Origin: Paguma larvata
Taxonomy: Eukaryota > Chordata > Mammalia > Carnivora > Viverridae
Direction: 5' to 3'
NCBI GenBank assembly: GCA_030068075.1
Contig: CM057833.1
Span: 47,325,587-47,389,586, forward strand
DNA: 64,000 nt
Shown: positions 11,940-22,986 of the stretch, one piece after another
Numbering within the stretch: position 1 is the stretch's first letter
Layout: each line of letters starts with the position of its first letter
The notes under the pieces: generated by a model
The model's database searches: none
What the model saw: the letters and a program-made list of their open reading frames with translations, nothing else
What the model was told of the DNA's origin: nothing
Translations under genes and position numbers: made by a program

Positions 11940-12290
11940 CGTGTAGTTCAATATCTCCATCACCAACATTTAAGCACTTGTATGTGACAGGCAGTAGCAT
12001 TAGTGCTGAGAACAACTCTTCAGTAAACAAATAGGGTTTCCTATTCTTAAGGAGTTGACATCCTTTAAGGATTAGAGGAGATAGACCTTAAAAAAATTTC
12101 AATAATGTCATTACAAATTGTGACGATGGAAGGAAACACAGAACAGCCCAAATTAGAGACTGGCAGGGCAAGGAATTGCTTTTCACACTGGTGGAGGATG
12201 AGGACCCTGAGAAGATGACACTGGAAGCAGTGTGGGAGTGGTACTGGCAGTCTGTGCAAAGGGGTGGCTCCTTGGGGCACTTGGGAGAAG
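11940..12290 (-). repeat. L2 3'-region fragment
   Basis: A second reverse L2 piece: 'aagcacttgtatgtgacagg', 'aacaactcttcagtaaacaa', 'aaggagttgacatcc', then 'atgacactggaagcag'. More diverged than its neighbour. The interval between them could be part of the same insertion. Confidence 0.45.
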
Positions 12291-12374
12291 CACAGTGTTC
12301 TCACGATTTTCCGCAAGACCTGAAAATTTGATTTGCACAGATCTAAAAAGATCGATCTCCAAACTGTTCAGGAC

Positions 12375-12795
12375 AGCCAAAAGATAGAAACAACTCAAAC
12401 GCCCATCATCTTTTTTGGAAAATGAATGTGAAATAGAATATTATGTAGAATATTATTATGCCACGATGTGGGTGAATGTTGAAAATACGATGCTCAGTCA
12501 AGATGATGCCACCATGAGACACCACATATTTCGTGATTCCATTTACATACGATGTTCAGAGCAGGCAAACCTATTTAGAGAGACAAAAAGGAAATTAGTG
12601 GCTTCAAGGAGCTGGGGGAGGCAGGAAGTGAGTACTAATAGATACAGGCTTTCCACTTGAGATAAAGAAGTTCTGGAATAAAATGGTGGTGATGGACCTA
12701 CAACACTGTGCATGTTCTTAAGGCCAGTGAACTGTATACCTCAAAACGGTTAAAATGTAAATTTTATATTATGTATCCTTTGCCACAATCAAAGC
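12375..12795 (+). mobile_element. LINE-1 3' end, sense
   Basis: Typical L1 3' tail words in order: 'caactcaaacgcccatcatc', 'aatagaatattatgtagaat', 'gattccatttacatacgatg', 'ggcttcaaggagctggggga', 'ctggaataaaatggtggtga', 'gtgaactgtatacctcaaaa'. This is a mammal-wide L1M-type 3' end, heavily substituted. Confidence 0.8.
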
Positions 12796-13519
12796 ATATG
12801 AAAGAAATGGTCTCAAAGGCAGATGTGTCTGAAACAACTGTTGAACTCTCTGGTTTACCTGGATATTTTTGTTACTTTAAGTCACACACTCAGAAGACAG
12901 TGAATAGCAGCAGAAGTGGGCGGCCACTTTTTCTGTCCCTCCCAAACAACTTCCTCTTTCTTGTGTCTTTGAAACTACAAAAATGACATGGTTTCCCTCC
13001 ACCCTCCCCCACCTTCTCTCATGAAAAACATGTGTCCATGGTAAAATTGTACCACACTAGAGCTGTGCCATAAATGGGGAAAGCCAGAGGAGAGAGAACA
13101 TTTAGCCACTGCTTCTGCTTCTTGTCTTTTGTGGGCACTCAGAAGTCTCTTCTGGGTCTCTCTGGCTTTGTTCTTATTGGACTGATTTATTTTTCAGAAT
13201 GCATGCTTTTAATTCTTAATTTTAAGGTCAACATCTTTCCTGACTGGTACCAGAAATGTTTAACAAGGATGACTAAACTATTCCTCATTTCCTACTTTCA
13301 TTTTTCCAGCGTGTGTCAGAAAGCATGCCGACAGGAGATCAAACACCCAGGTTGAGCACTTTGAAGTTGATGTCATGATAGATGTTGTAGAGGCAAAGAC
13401 CCAAAACCTTCTTCCAAGAAGCTAGAACAGGAGCAGGCAAGAATAATAACCCTTTAGAGACTGGAGAGTGATGTCTCATTGATACACAGGTTCCAGGGTA
13501 CCAGCTCTACCTTTTAATG
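12796..13519. other. Unassigned unique sequence
   Basis: No repeat recognised. Pyrimidine-rich between 12930 and 13020. The 92- and 93-residue plus-strand frames have no recognisable domain. Confidence 0.35.
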
Positions 13520-13755
13520 CAGCAGCATGGAGCTGTGGAGAAAGCAGAGCCTTCGGAGTCCGTTAAAGGTTTTCAAATCCCAGTTTATCCACCCGGCTAG
13601 CTGTTGGACAAAGGGCAACAACTGAATTTCACTGAACTACAATTCCTTCATCCGTTAAATGGGAAGGTCGTTAAAAGAAGTGAAAAGTATATTTCAAAAG
13701 CAACTAGCACAGCATAGTAGCTCATAGAACATATGCAATAAAAGGAAATTAATAA
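13520..13755 (+). repeat. MIR SINE
   Basis: Sense MIR: 'agcatggagctgtggagaaa', 'ttcaaatcccagtttatcca', 'ctagctgttggacaaagggc', 'aattccttcatccgttaaat', 'caactagcacagcatagtag'. It is nearly the full element. Confidence 0.7.
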
Positions 13756-13879
13756 TGACCATGGCAATAATCAGAAACTGCTCTTCATGGAAAAAAGTGA
13801 GCAGACGTTTGAAGTGGCAACTCACCAGTATAGAGCAGATGAGGACCAGCTCTAGCCAAATAATTTGTCCTTAATAGAT

Positions 13880-13942
13880 AAAGGTCTGTAGATTTAGATA
13901 TAGATTCAGATATAGAATCTTTAGAATAGATTCAGATTCTGT
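13880..13942. repeat. Degenerate AGATTY/AGATAT tandem tract
   Basis: Overlapping variants of 'tagatttagatatagattca' and 'gatatagaatc' recur over about 60 bp. It looks like a decayed short tandem repeat with a period near 12. Confidence 0.7.
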
Positions 13943-14168
13943 ATGTCTTGTGTAAGTTTTGGCAAATTGTGTCTTTCAAGTTATTGGAGCTTTCATGGAG
14001 CTTATCAAGGTTGTAGACATAGAATTGTTCATAGCATCACTTCAATATCCTTTTAGTGTCCATGAGATGGTAGTAATTAATGTCCTTCTTTCAAGATGGA
14101 CTGTTCATTTATGGATTAGGGAAGATAAAGATAGAAGAAATATTTGGGGGGGATCAAACCCCCAGTTT

Positions 14169-14339
14169 TTTAAAAAAGTTTATATATTTTGAAAAAGAGA
14201 AAGAGTGTGTGAGCAAGGGGAGGGGCAGAGAGAGGGAGAGAGAATTCCAAGCAGACCCTGAGCTGTCAGTGCAGAGCCTGATGCCAAGCTCAAACCCATG
14301 AACCCAGATGCTTAACCGCCTGAGCCACCCAGGTGCCCC
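14169..14339 (-). mobile_element. CAN SINE with 13-bp target-site duplication
   Basis: Minus-strand copy: 'aagtttatatattttgaaaa', GA tract, 'tgtcagtgcagagcctgatg', 'gcctgagccacccaggtgcc'. The flanks aaacccccagttt (about 14156-14168) and aagcccccagttt (14340-14352) differ at one base and mark the insertion. The 'tcgaactcacgaac' part is shortened. Confidence 0.94.
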
Positions 14340-14352
14340 AAGCCCCCAGTTT

Positions 14353-15734
14353 CAGACAGATTAAATCTGAGATAACAATAAAACAGCCAAATGGAGAAAT
14401 TGAGAAGGAATTGGATAAACAAGGTGCAGTTTGGTGTGCCCTATAAGCTAATTGTATGAAGGAAGAGGGAGGGAGGAACGGTATTCAATGCTGCTGGTAG
14501 TAGAGCAAATTAAGATATGGATAAGATTTATTTTTTCGATTTATTGTTTAGACTTTCAAAATAGAAGTCTGGAATTATGGATGTTTTGACAAAACAGTTG
14601 TAATGGAGCTATGGCTCAAAGCTTTGATTAGAATGGACTGAAGGCAAAGTGAGAGGAGATGAATTAGAGAGTGAGGGAAGTGGAGTCTTTAGAGGACCGT
14701 GTTAGGCTGAGCCCTCTGAGTAGCAGATTCCAAGATGGAATTACATGTACAAGGATCATTTAGCCAACATACCTGCGTGGGTAAAAATGGAGGGGGAGCT
14801 AAAAGACCTGGTAGAGTCCTCCGAGTGGTGCAAGTCTGACCCTGCAAGAAAAAGAAAGGGATGAAAGGTCAGGGAGACATCAGACGTTGTGCCTCTTAAA
14901 GACATTTCTACAGGTTCTCAGAGTCCTTGAGCCAAATTCTGCCGTCAGTGGATTCCCATTTTAGTGGACTAAATGTACCTGCTTTAGTTCATGCTGCACT
15001 CAGTCATTGACTAGGGGTAGCTGTGGAACCCATGGCCTTTGTGCAAATGTAGAGGGAGATTTCAGGGTGCAGCAACTGGGGTTTTAGTTACACTCCCTGT
15101 AGTTGGAGGTTGCCAGATGCATTTTAATGGCCACTACAAAGATTATTTTTCTGTAAAAAGGCAGATGGAAATACTGTGGTACGTAAATAAAAACACATTC
15201 TCTTTATAAAACGGAAAATTTGCATGTCCATATGATTACGAAAATTGATCATATAGGAAATAAAGTGGAGAGTTGTGGGAGCTATGTTCTTGAGGAGGCG
15301 TCAGGAAACGGGATCTGGTGTAAGAGTGGAAGGGTTGAGGTCTATATAGGGAGTGTGATGAGTTTGGGCATTAAAACAGGATCAAGAAGAAACAGGTGAA
15401 TCTATTTTGTGACGCGAGCTTGTCAAAGTTCTCTTCTGATTATTTCTTTCTTTTGAGGGAAAAAGAGGAAGCAAGGTCTTAAGCTGAGAGGAAGGATGGG
15501 AGTAGGTGTAGTGGTTTGAGGAGAGAGAAAATAAGTGGAATAGTCATGAAACAGAGTAGGGGAGTGAGTGAAATTAGCATAATTATCAAGCAACCTTAAA
15601 GTTCTGCTTGAGTTTAGTTACTATGAATTTAAAATGTGAGGAATTAGTAGGGTTTTGTTTTTTTCTCTAACCAGTTCTGCTGTGAGGACATTGGAGAGTA
15701 AGAAGGGAATTATATTTCAATGAGGTTAGTAACA
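14353..15734. other. Unassigned sequence
   Basis: A purine-biased block with 'gaggagatgaattagagagt'-like runs. It may include old LTR or L2 material, but I could not assign any part of it. Confidence 0.3.
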
Positions 15735-15865
15735 GATGATGACTACTCGTACCATGGTGAACATTTAGTAATGTATAGAATTGTTGAATCAATATGTTGT
15801 ACACCTGAAACTAATATAACATTGTGTGTCAGTTACACTTGAATAATTTAAAAAAGTAAATTTAA
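15735..15865 (+). mobile_element. LINE-1 3' terminus, sense
   Basis: 'ttgttgaatcaatatgttgt', 'acacctgaaactaatataac' and 'gtgtcagttacacttgaata' are the last ~100 bp of an L1 3' UTR, followed by an A-rich tail. Confidence 0.75.
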
Positions 15866-15869
15866 AAAT

Positions 15870-18620
15870 TTTCAATAGTATATTGTTTTAAATTATCTTT
15901 TTGTGAGTAACAAAATGTGGCATTGCATTAGTTATATTGTGGTAGGAGAATATGGTCTGTGTGGTGACACATCCTTGAAATTGGTTGAGACTTATTTACT
16001 TACTTCTCCAACATTGATGCAAAACTGTTTACATATATGTTCATTAGACCAAGCAATTGGTTGTGTTGTTCAAATTTTCTTTATCTTTACTGATTTTTGC
16101 GCTTAATTTTAGACAGATAATTATTTTAAATATTCTGATGAGTCTTCAGTTTATCCATTTTTGCATCAAGTTTCACTTTCTTTTTGCCTTATATATTTTT
16201 GAGGTCATCTTTTGAAGTGCATACAGATTTAAAATCATTAAAATTATAGAAGAATTACAACTTTCATTATTATGTGATAACCTTTTCCGTTTCAAAAAAT
16301 GCTTTTGGCTTTCACATCAATTTTATTTGATTTTGGCATGACTGACATAAATTTCTTTTGGATAGCATATGCCTGAGAAATCTCATTTCTTCCATTTCAT
16401 TTTAATATTTTGGTGTCCTGATGGTTTTACTTATATCACTTAAAATAACAAGTATTAGTATTTAATTTTTATAGTGTCAATGTTTGTTTCTATTTCCACG
16501 TGTTAGCCATAATATTTGTTCAATATTCCTTCTTATTTCTCCAGCTTTTCTTGTGGGGCTGATAATATTTTCCTGGAATACATCTTTTGTAGTTCTCTTT
16601 ATTGAAGGTTTGTTGGTGGTAAACTTACTCAGTTTTGTTTACCTAAAAACTTATTTTCCCTGTAATCTTGAAAAATACTTTCACTGTATATACAACTCGA
16701 AGATTCCAGCTGTTTTCTAATAGCATTCTATGCATATTTTCTCTCTCCCTCTCTCTTTTAAGTTTCTGTTACTGTTTTTGAGAAGTTAAGTATTCGTCTA
16801 AGTATCGTTCACTTGGTGAGTTAACTCTTCTCTTTATTTGCTCTTAAAATTGGTCTTTCTTTACTATTACTATTTACTATTACTCTGATAGGGCCAGGTG
16901 TAGATTTGTTTTGTTTATCCAGTTTGGTACTGTTGATACAGGCATCAGTTTACAGGGGAAATACTTTTTCTCCTTTCATTCCTATCCGATGCTAAAATAG
17001 TAAACTTTCCATGTGGGGCATTTTTCCTTTTTCCCCCTTTTTTAGTTCATATTTTTGTTAATGATATAGTCATTTGGGAATCTTAGCTCTCTGAGGGGGG
17101 TCTCTATTTCTGCTTTGTACCTTGTACTGGACTTAGGTCTCATAATCTCATTCTGGACAATGAAAAGTTTACAATAAACATTTGAATCTGTAAATATACA
17201 AAGGGCCGTTACCATTTAAAGTGTTTGCTTACCTGACTGAATTCATTCTCTTATTTTATATCTAATAATTAAGAATTTTACTTATGGTCTTGTAAGCTTA
17301 GTTCTGCATTTACAAATACCTTCTTTTCATTTTATTATTATTTCTGGGTATTTTACAGAAAGAGAGTAGATAGGATTTTCAGTGGACCATATTTACAGAA
17401 AAAAAATCTAGAATTTTTTTCCTTAAATCTCCTCTTAAAGCCATGTATTGCCCTAGAAAATAGTTACTTTCACCCAGAACCTCAAAACTTTTTCTAATAG
17501 ATTGCACAAATATCGTTTGCATTAATTTCCCCTGTAACTTGAAGACCTTTATCTCCAGTTCATCCCTTATTTCATATGTTTTATTTTCCCCCATTTATTT
17601 TTCTTCAAAATACTAATGGTTGATTTATTTCATTTATTTCTTCAAAGGAACTCTTCTGGGATTTAGTCAGCAATTAGATTGTTTAATCTATTTTCTAAGC
17701 CTTAGTTAAATATATAATTCATATAGTTTAATTTACTTAAATTCTGTGAATTTTTCTCTTAGTTCATTTTTGGCGAAGTTACATGCATTTCAATACTTGT
17801 GCTTTCATTTTGTAATCTTCTAGATATTTCTAGGTGGTTTCTAGATATCCTTCCTTTTGACATCCAAACGAAAGAGACCATGTATAAAGAGACCGTGATT
17901 TTTTTATGTCTACTCTGTTAGCTTTTAGTATTGTCACACTTTTGCCAGAAAGTATCGTATGTGATAGTCTTATTTTCTGACTTTTATGAAGGTTTAAAAA
18001 TTTTTTTAATATGAGATCATTATTAAAGCTGTTCCATGGATCCTTAAAGATGACATGTATTTGATATTTACAGATGATAAGGTTTGATTCAGCTCTATTT
18101 TTATTTATTTACATATCTATTCTCTGGCTTGCTTATATCTACCTATTATTTCAAATTACTTTTGTATTATTCGAGTGCTCTGTGCCCAGAAATTCTGAGC
18201 TGTGTAACCTACATTGTCATGAGTTTTGCTCCATATACTTTGGTTCTACTTATTTGAGTGCTTTAAAAGTCATTAGTTATTGTTGTATTTTTAGAAAACT
18301 TCCTTATTTAGGACATTTAATCAATTTTACCTTGATTCCAAGTCTATCTGATAATAATAATAATAACGTATTTTTTATTTTTTGTTTTTTTAGTCGAGCT
18401 TTTCGTCAGCCCTTCCTTTTCATCAGTTTTTTGAAGATGTTTTGTTTTAGACATATCACTTCTTATTTTGATTTAATGTAAACATTTAAACTAAAATTTA
18501 TTTATTCTATTGTAATTACTAAACGTTGTTTTAACAAAATCCTTAAGGTTTTATATCTGTGTTTTCCATTTTCTGTTTTTTTTTTTTTTTAAGAATATGT
18601 CCTTTTTCCTTCCCTTAAAA
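15870..18620 (-). mobile_element. Decayed L1/HAL1-type LINE tract, antisense
   Basis: A very AT/T-rich block in which antisense L1-like words recur: 'tgttgttcaaattttcttta', 'tcactgtatatacaactcga', 'ctgtttttgagaagttaag', 'agaccgtgatttttttatgt', 'aaggtttgattcagctctat'. Their order suggests more than one fragment. All open frames here are translations of T-rich antisense LINE DNA. Subfamily and internal breakpoints are unresolved. Confidence 0.5.
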
Positions 18621-18630
18621 ACTTCATCTT

Positions 18631-18830
18631 GGGGCGACTGGGTGGCTCAGTCAGTTGGTCTCAGGTCATGAAATTGTGGTTTTGTGAGTTCAGGCCCTGA
18701 TTTGGGCTCTGTGCTGACAGCATGGAGCCTGCTTGAGATTCTTTCTCTCTTCTTGTCTCTCTGCCCCACCCCCACTCCCACTGTCTCTGTCTCTATCAAA
18801 ATAAATAAATAAACTTAAAAAGATTTAAAA
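18631..18830 (+). mobile_element. CAN SINE
   Basis: Sense SINE: 'ggggcgactgggtggctcag', 'tttgggctctgtgctgacag', 'atggagcctgcttgagattc', CT tract and an 'aataaataaataaacttaaa' tail. It sits inside LINE-derived DNA. The flanks share an imperfect 'aaaaa.ttcatctt' word. Confidence 0.93.
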
Positions 18831-19321
18831 AATTATCTTTATTCATAGGTAGAAAACTTTGTCACTGTTCTTCTCATCTAGAAATTTGAAAGGTATACAG
18901 TCGGCTTTTAGCTCCATTTGGAATTATGTTTATAACTAAGTAACTGACATTTATATTTCATAATATGTGCTATATTATGAAATCCTATCTATTCTAACAT
19001 AATTCTATTTATTAACTCGCTGATGAAAAAAGCATAGAAAAATTCGATTTATTAACACATGATTTTACCTTTATCAATTTCGGCTCTTTTGCTCTATTTT
19101 TTTGTTTCTGTTTGTATGATCTGGACATTTTATACCTTTCTATTATAGTTAATCTATTGTTATTTTCATACTTATGTATTTTTAATTTCCAAGAGATGGT
19201 TTCTAACTATAACTGTCATTATTTAGGCTTATTTCTAGGCTGCATGGGTTAGCATTCATTGTGTCTTTTCATATTAAACTTCCCCACTTTGACCACTGAA
19301 TTTTGATATCTCTCTCTTTTG
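18831..19321 (-). mobile_element. Continuation of the antisense LINE-derived tract
   Basis: AT-rich sequence with 'gtttctgtttgtatgatctg' and 'aatttccaagagatggtttc', consistent with further antisense L1/HAL1 material. Weakly supported. Confidence 0.35.
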
Positions 19322-19335
19322 CATGAGGTATATCT

Positions 19336-19545
19336 ATCTATCTTTCTTTCTTTCTTTTTTTATGTTCATTTATTTTTGAGAGAAAGAGACAGGGCATGAG
19401 CAGGAGAAGGGCAGAGAGAGAGGGAGACAGAATATGAAGCAGGCCTTGAGCTGTCAGGATAGAACCCAATACGGAACTCGAACTCACTAGCGGGGAGATC
19501 ATGACCTGAGTCAGACACTTAACCGACAGAGCCACCCAGGTGCCC
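19336..19545 (-). mobile_element. CAN SINE with perfect 14-bp target-site duplication
   Basis: Minus-strand SINE whose tail complement has become an (ATCT)/(TTTC) microsatellite, followed by 'gttcatttatttttgagaga', GA tract, and the 'cagagccacccaggtgcccc' head. catgaggtatatct occurs exactly at 19322-19335 and 19546-19559. Confidence 0.97.
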
Positions 19546-19754
19546 CATGAGGTATATCTTTAAATAGGGTTTTAAGGAAAGGTATATGAATAATATATCT
19601 CCATAAACTACTAATTAGAGTATTAAATTTCTGTTCAGTGTTCTAAAAAGAAACCCCACAAAATAATAGTGGCTTAGAAGTTTATTTCTTTTTTCTGGAA
19701 CTCATAAATGCCACATAAAACAGTATGCTAAGATAAACTAAAATAAGCATTGCC

Positions 19755-19900
19755 TGCAGCTGTGCTTTGCACACATTATCTCATTTAATCTTCACAAAAG
19801 CCCTTGTGGTGGAATTGAGTGATCTCTATTCTAAAGACAGAAACTCAAAGGGCAAAGTATGTGGCCGATTGGTAGTAGGTGGCAGGTGTGGGGGGTGCAG
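19755..19900 (-). repeat. MIR SINE fragment
   Basis: Reverse MIR: 'cacattatctcatttaatct', 'tcacaaaagcccttgtggtg', 'aaagacagaaactcaaaggg', 'ggtagtaggtggcagg'. Confidence 0.6.
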
Positions 19901-20269
19901 TTGGCACGACCTGCCTCTCTTCACTTCAGCATATCACCTCCGGGGAAGTAAGTGGCATAATAGAGGTAAGGATAAGGTGTATAGGGACAGAGCTGAGTAG
20001 TCAACGAATTCTTCCTGGGAACAGTCTTTCAGGGAAGCATCGGACAGCAGTGATATTTGAGAAGAACTTTGAATAATTAATGCATGTTTTTAGGTGAGCA
20101 AGAAACGGGAATGCACTCATGTCATGAAAACGACATGAGCAAAAGGTAGGTAAGCTTTTGTTCCTTAAAGAAATTAATCAGAACTTTCTATTCATTTCTA
20201 GACCTAAAATAGGTGCTTAATGAATTCCTACTGGCTTAATTTATTTAGTCATTCTCTTTGTCCTATGCA

Positions 20270-20640
20270 GCAGACAGCTGGCCTCTCTAATATTGCCCTC
20301 CCCTTTCTCCTTAGTAAGAAAACCTGGGTTTTATTAGAGGCAGCATGCACCCACCTGGAAGACTGTGGTTCCCAGCCTCCCTTGCAGCTTTGAGGACATA
20401 AACAGAAATTGTTAGGAGGACTTCTGGAAAGTTCCATCAGAAACAGGTAGACAGCTCATCTGTCCCTTTTTACCCTTTGCTCATATGTTCTGACCTTCTT
20501 AGAATCATGTACTTACAGTCCTGGGTGCAGTCGCTGAGACCATAGGTCAACTTTGAGGATGAAAATCACATGATTGTGACAATAAAACTGGACAGCAGAA
20601 GGAGCCCGGGTTCCTGATGACAGTGTGAGTTTACTGTTAC
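20270..20640 (+). repeat. Ancient interspersed repeat (unnamed)
   Basis: 'ttcccagcctcccttgcagc', 'ggaggacttctggaaagttc', 'aactggacagcagaaggagc' and 'cccgggttcctgatgaca' form a series I recall from a common old mammalian interspersed repeat, but I cannot give its name safely. Confidence 0.4.
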
Positions 20641-21504
20641 CAATCCTGAGTGTCTATTTTAAGATATATTTTATGCAAAACATAAATTTCCATCTTGTTT
20701 TGGCCAGTTATTTCTATCCTCTGCTGTAGCAGTCAAATACAATTCCTAAGTGATGTATCCCAAATTCAGTATCAATTCCAGGGTGTAGAGACTGAATGCT
20801 TATAGCTAGAAATTACTACTTGGAAAATGCACAGAAATACTGAGAAAATTTCCCAGCTGGACCCCATTCCCAAGGTGGATCTCAAAGACAGTTTTATATC
20901 AACTGTATAACCTGGAAGAATTCCAGAAGCCTTTCAGGAAGAGAAAGTGGCTGCTGTTGCTGCTGATACTGCTATAGTTGAGTGGAAACTGAAAGGCCGG
21001 AATGATGACCTTTCAAGAAGAACAAATGTTATTAAATAATGGATTTTGTCCCACCTCCTACAACAGTCAAGAGCAAAAGGATGAAAAGGGAATCCTATTC
21101 TTCTATTAATAACTCTGAGAGTCAGCCTCATGCTGACAAAGCAGAAAGCAACTGTAAAATTAGCAATTTTGCCTGCAAATTAGCCCCTTGCAAAGCCATA
21201 AAAAGAGAAAAGGAATTAAGAAAAATTCTATTAATGGAGTCAAGCATGGAAAAACCAAGAGTGACAGAGCATAAATACCCAGAAAACTGATACTTATTTT
21301 AAGGAAGATATTATCCAGGTTTTAAATAGCTGCTTATAGCTGTGTATGAAGAAAGTGTTAATTTATAACCCTTGGATCAGTGGCCTTTCTTAATGGCTCC
21401 TTGGAGCAAATCTATCAGAACTAGAAGAGCATAAGGCTTATGTTGATATTAATGAAAACTACCCTATCCACCCCTACTGAGATATTACTATTCCACTTTA
21501 GAAT
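20641..21504. other. Unassigned block with a possible pseudogene-like segment
   Basis: Between about 20860 and 21290 two frames give non-repetitive, codon-like peptides. One reads LDPIPKVDLKDSF, a stop, then FQEEKVAAVAADTAIVEWKL. The other starts MDFVPPPTTVKSKRMKRE and runs 83 residues. I could match neither to a family. A decayed retrocopy is possible but unproven. Confidence 0.25.
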
Positions 21505-21745
21505 GAAAGACAATGCAGTACATGGAAAGGCACTAAATTTCAGAGGCAGACAAAGTTAGGGTTGAACCTTGCTCTGTCCCTTCCCTAGCCTTGAAAGAGT
21601 CTTTAAACCTTCCTAGGCTGCTGTTTTGTCTTCTATCAAAGCAGAGGGTGATTATGCACCATTGTGTTAATAGCATTAAATTAAGTAACATGCAAAGATA
21701 TTGAACCCTACTAGGTAGGTAGCAAATGTTAATCCCTTCCCCATC
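21505..21745 (+). repeat. MIR SINE
   Basis: Sense MIR: 'aaggcactaaatttcagagg', 'ttgaaccttgctctgtccct', 'tctttaaaccttcctaggct', 'tctatcaaagcagagggtga', 'gtaggtagcaaatgttaat'. Confidence 0.6.
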
Positions 21746-22664
21746 AGAGGGCCAGAAACATCAAACCTGGCAAACTCATGCAAAGCACTTAAGTTTAGCT
21801 CTATGAAACTCTCCCCATAAGAAGTCAGTCCCTACAGGGGAGCTGAACGCATTTTCGTAATTTATGACTGGTCTCAGGCAATAGGCCCCCATTTGCAATT
21901 TTATGAAAATGATAAATCAATATTCAATAGTGGGGAATAATCAGAAGAAAGGATCAGATACTTCTTTAACAATAAAAAGGTAAGGGGCTTCATTTCCAAC
22001 AAGAAACATACCCAGGAGGAGAAATTTGAAATTGGTGCATTTTGCTTCACTATAATGTTGGAAGTTTCCACAGCCGTAGTCCTCTAATGTCATCCAACAG
22101 GAGGTGAAGAGTTTGGGACTCTGTTGGAGGGCCTGGGTGAGTCTCCCCTTGCTTTCTTGGTACAAGAGGGTTATTTTATATCTGAAACACACATTTTCCC
22201 TGTTAGGGCTAAAAAATGGCAAGATATAGACAAAGCAATTAAATCCACAATGCACATGGAAGGCAAATATTGTGTGAAAGTGGGTATATCATTGAAGAAG
22301 ATCTTAGCAGCACTTAAAACATTATTTTCCTAATTGATGGCTCAAGCTTATAAGACAGGGCAAATTTGTAAACTCGGACTGAACAGGTAACACGAGTCAG
22401 AGCCACATCTAAACCTGTAATATAAACCCAGAATGCTTCCCCTCCAAGTTCTTCACATCTTACTGAAGGTCAGAGGATCTGGTTTAGGTGAGAGTCTTAG
22501 AAATATTTAAATTTCTCAGCAACATCACCACTGAATGGTCTTCTTGTGTTTGAGCATCTCCAGCAACAGTAACGAGCATTCTTCCCGGAGGAGTTTAATT
22601 TAGATCGACACAAATGAGTTGAAATGCTCTAATTTGCTGGGTAATTGTTTGTGTAGAGGATATA
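21746..22664. other. Unassigned intergenic sequence
   Basis: No repeat identified. Overlapping frames on both strands at 21941-22333 (104 and 69 residues) have no recognisable motif. Confidence 0.35.
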
Positions 22665-22885
22665 TATTAGTTTCCTATGGCTGCCGTAACAGAGTGCCAC
22701 AAATTAGATGGCTTAAAATGATAAACATTTATCGTGTTATCATTTTGAAGGCACACAGTTTGAAATTCAGTGTTTATAGGGCCTTATTCTCTCTGAAACC
22801 TATAGGGGAGAATGCTTCCTTGCTCCTAGCTTCTTGCTTCTGCATTGATAACGACCCTCTGCAAGAATTTTTTATATATTTAATA
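22665..22885 (-). repeat. MLT1-type (MaLR) LTR fragment, antisense
   Basis: 'tagtttcctatggctgccgt', 'aacagagtgccacaaattag' and 'atggcttaaaatgataaaca' are the reverse complement of the terminal part of a MaLR LTR, continuing with 'gaatgcttccttgctcctag'. Only this end is present. Confidence 0.7.
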
Positions 22886-22986
22886 TCCTTCACATATGTT
22901 TATGTTGACTTAATCCCTGGAATGATTTTTAACTCTAAGTGAAACAAATCTCCTTAAAAAAGGGAAAAACAAAAAGGACTGAGTTA

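Noticed and set aside
18074..18481. 135-residue plus-strand frame as a membrane protein
   Set aside because: Its hydrophobic content comes from T-rich antisense LINE DNA, which encodes Phe/Leu/Ile-rich peptides by composition.
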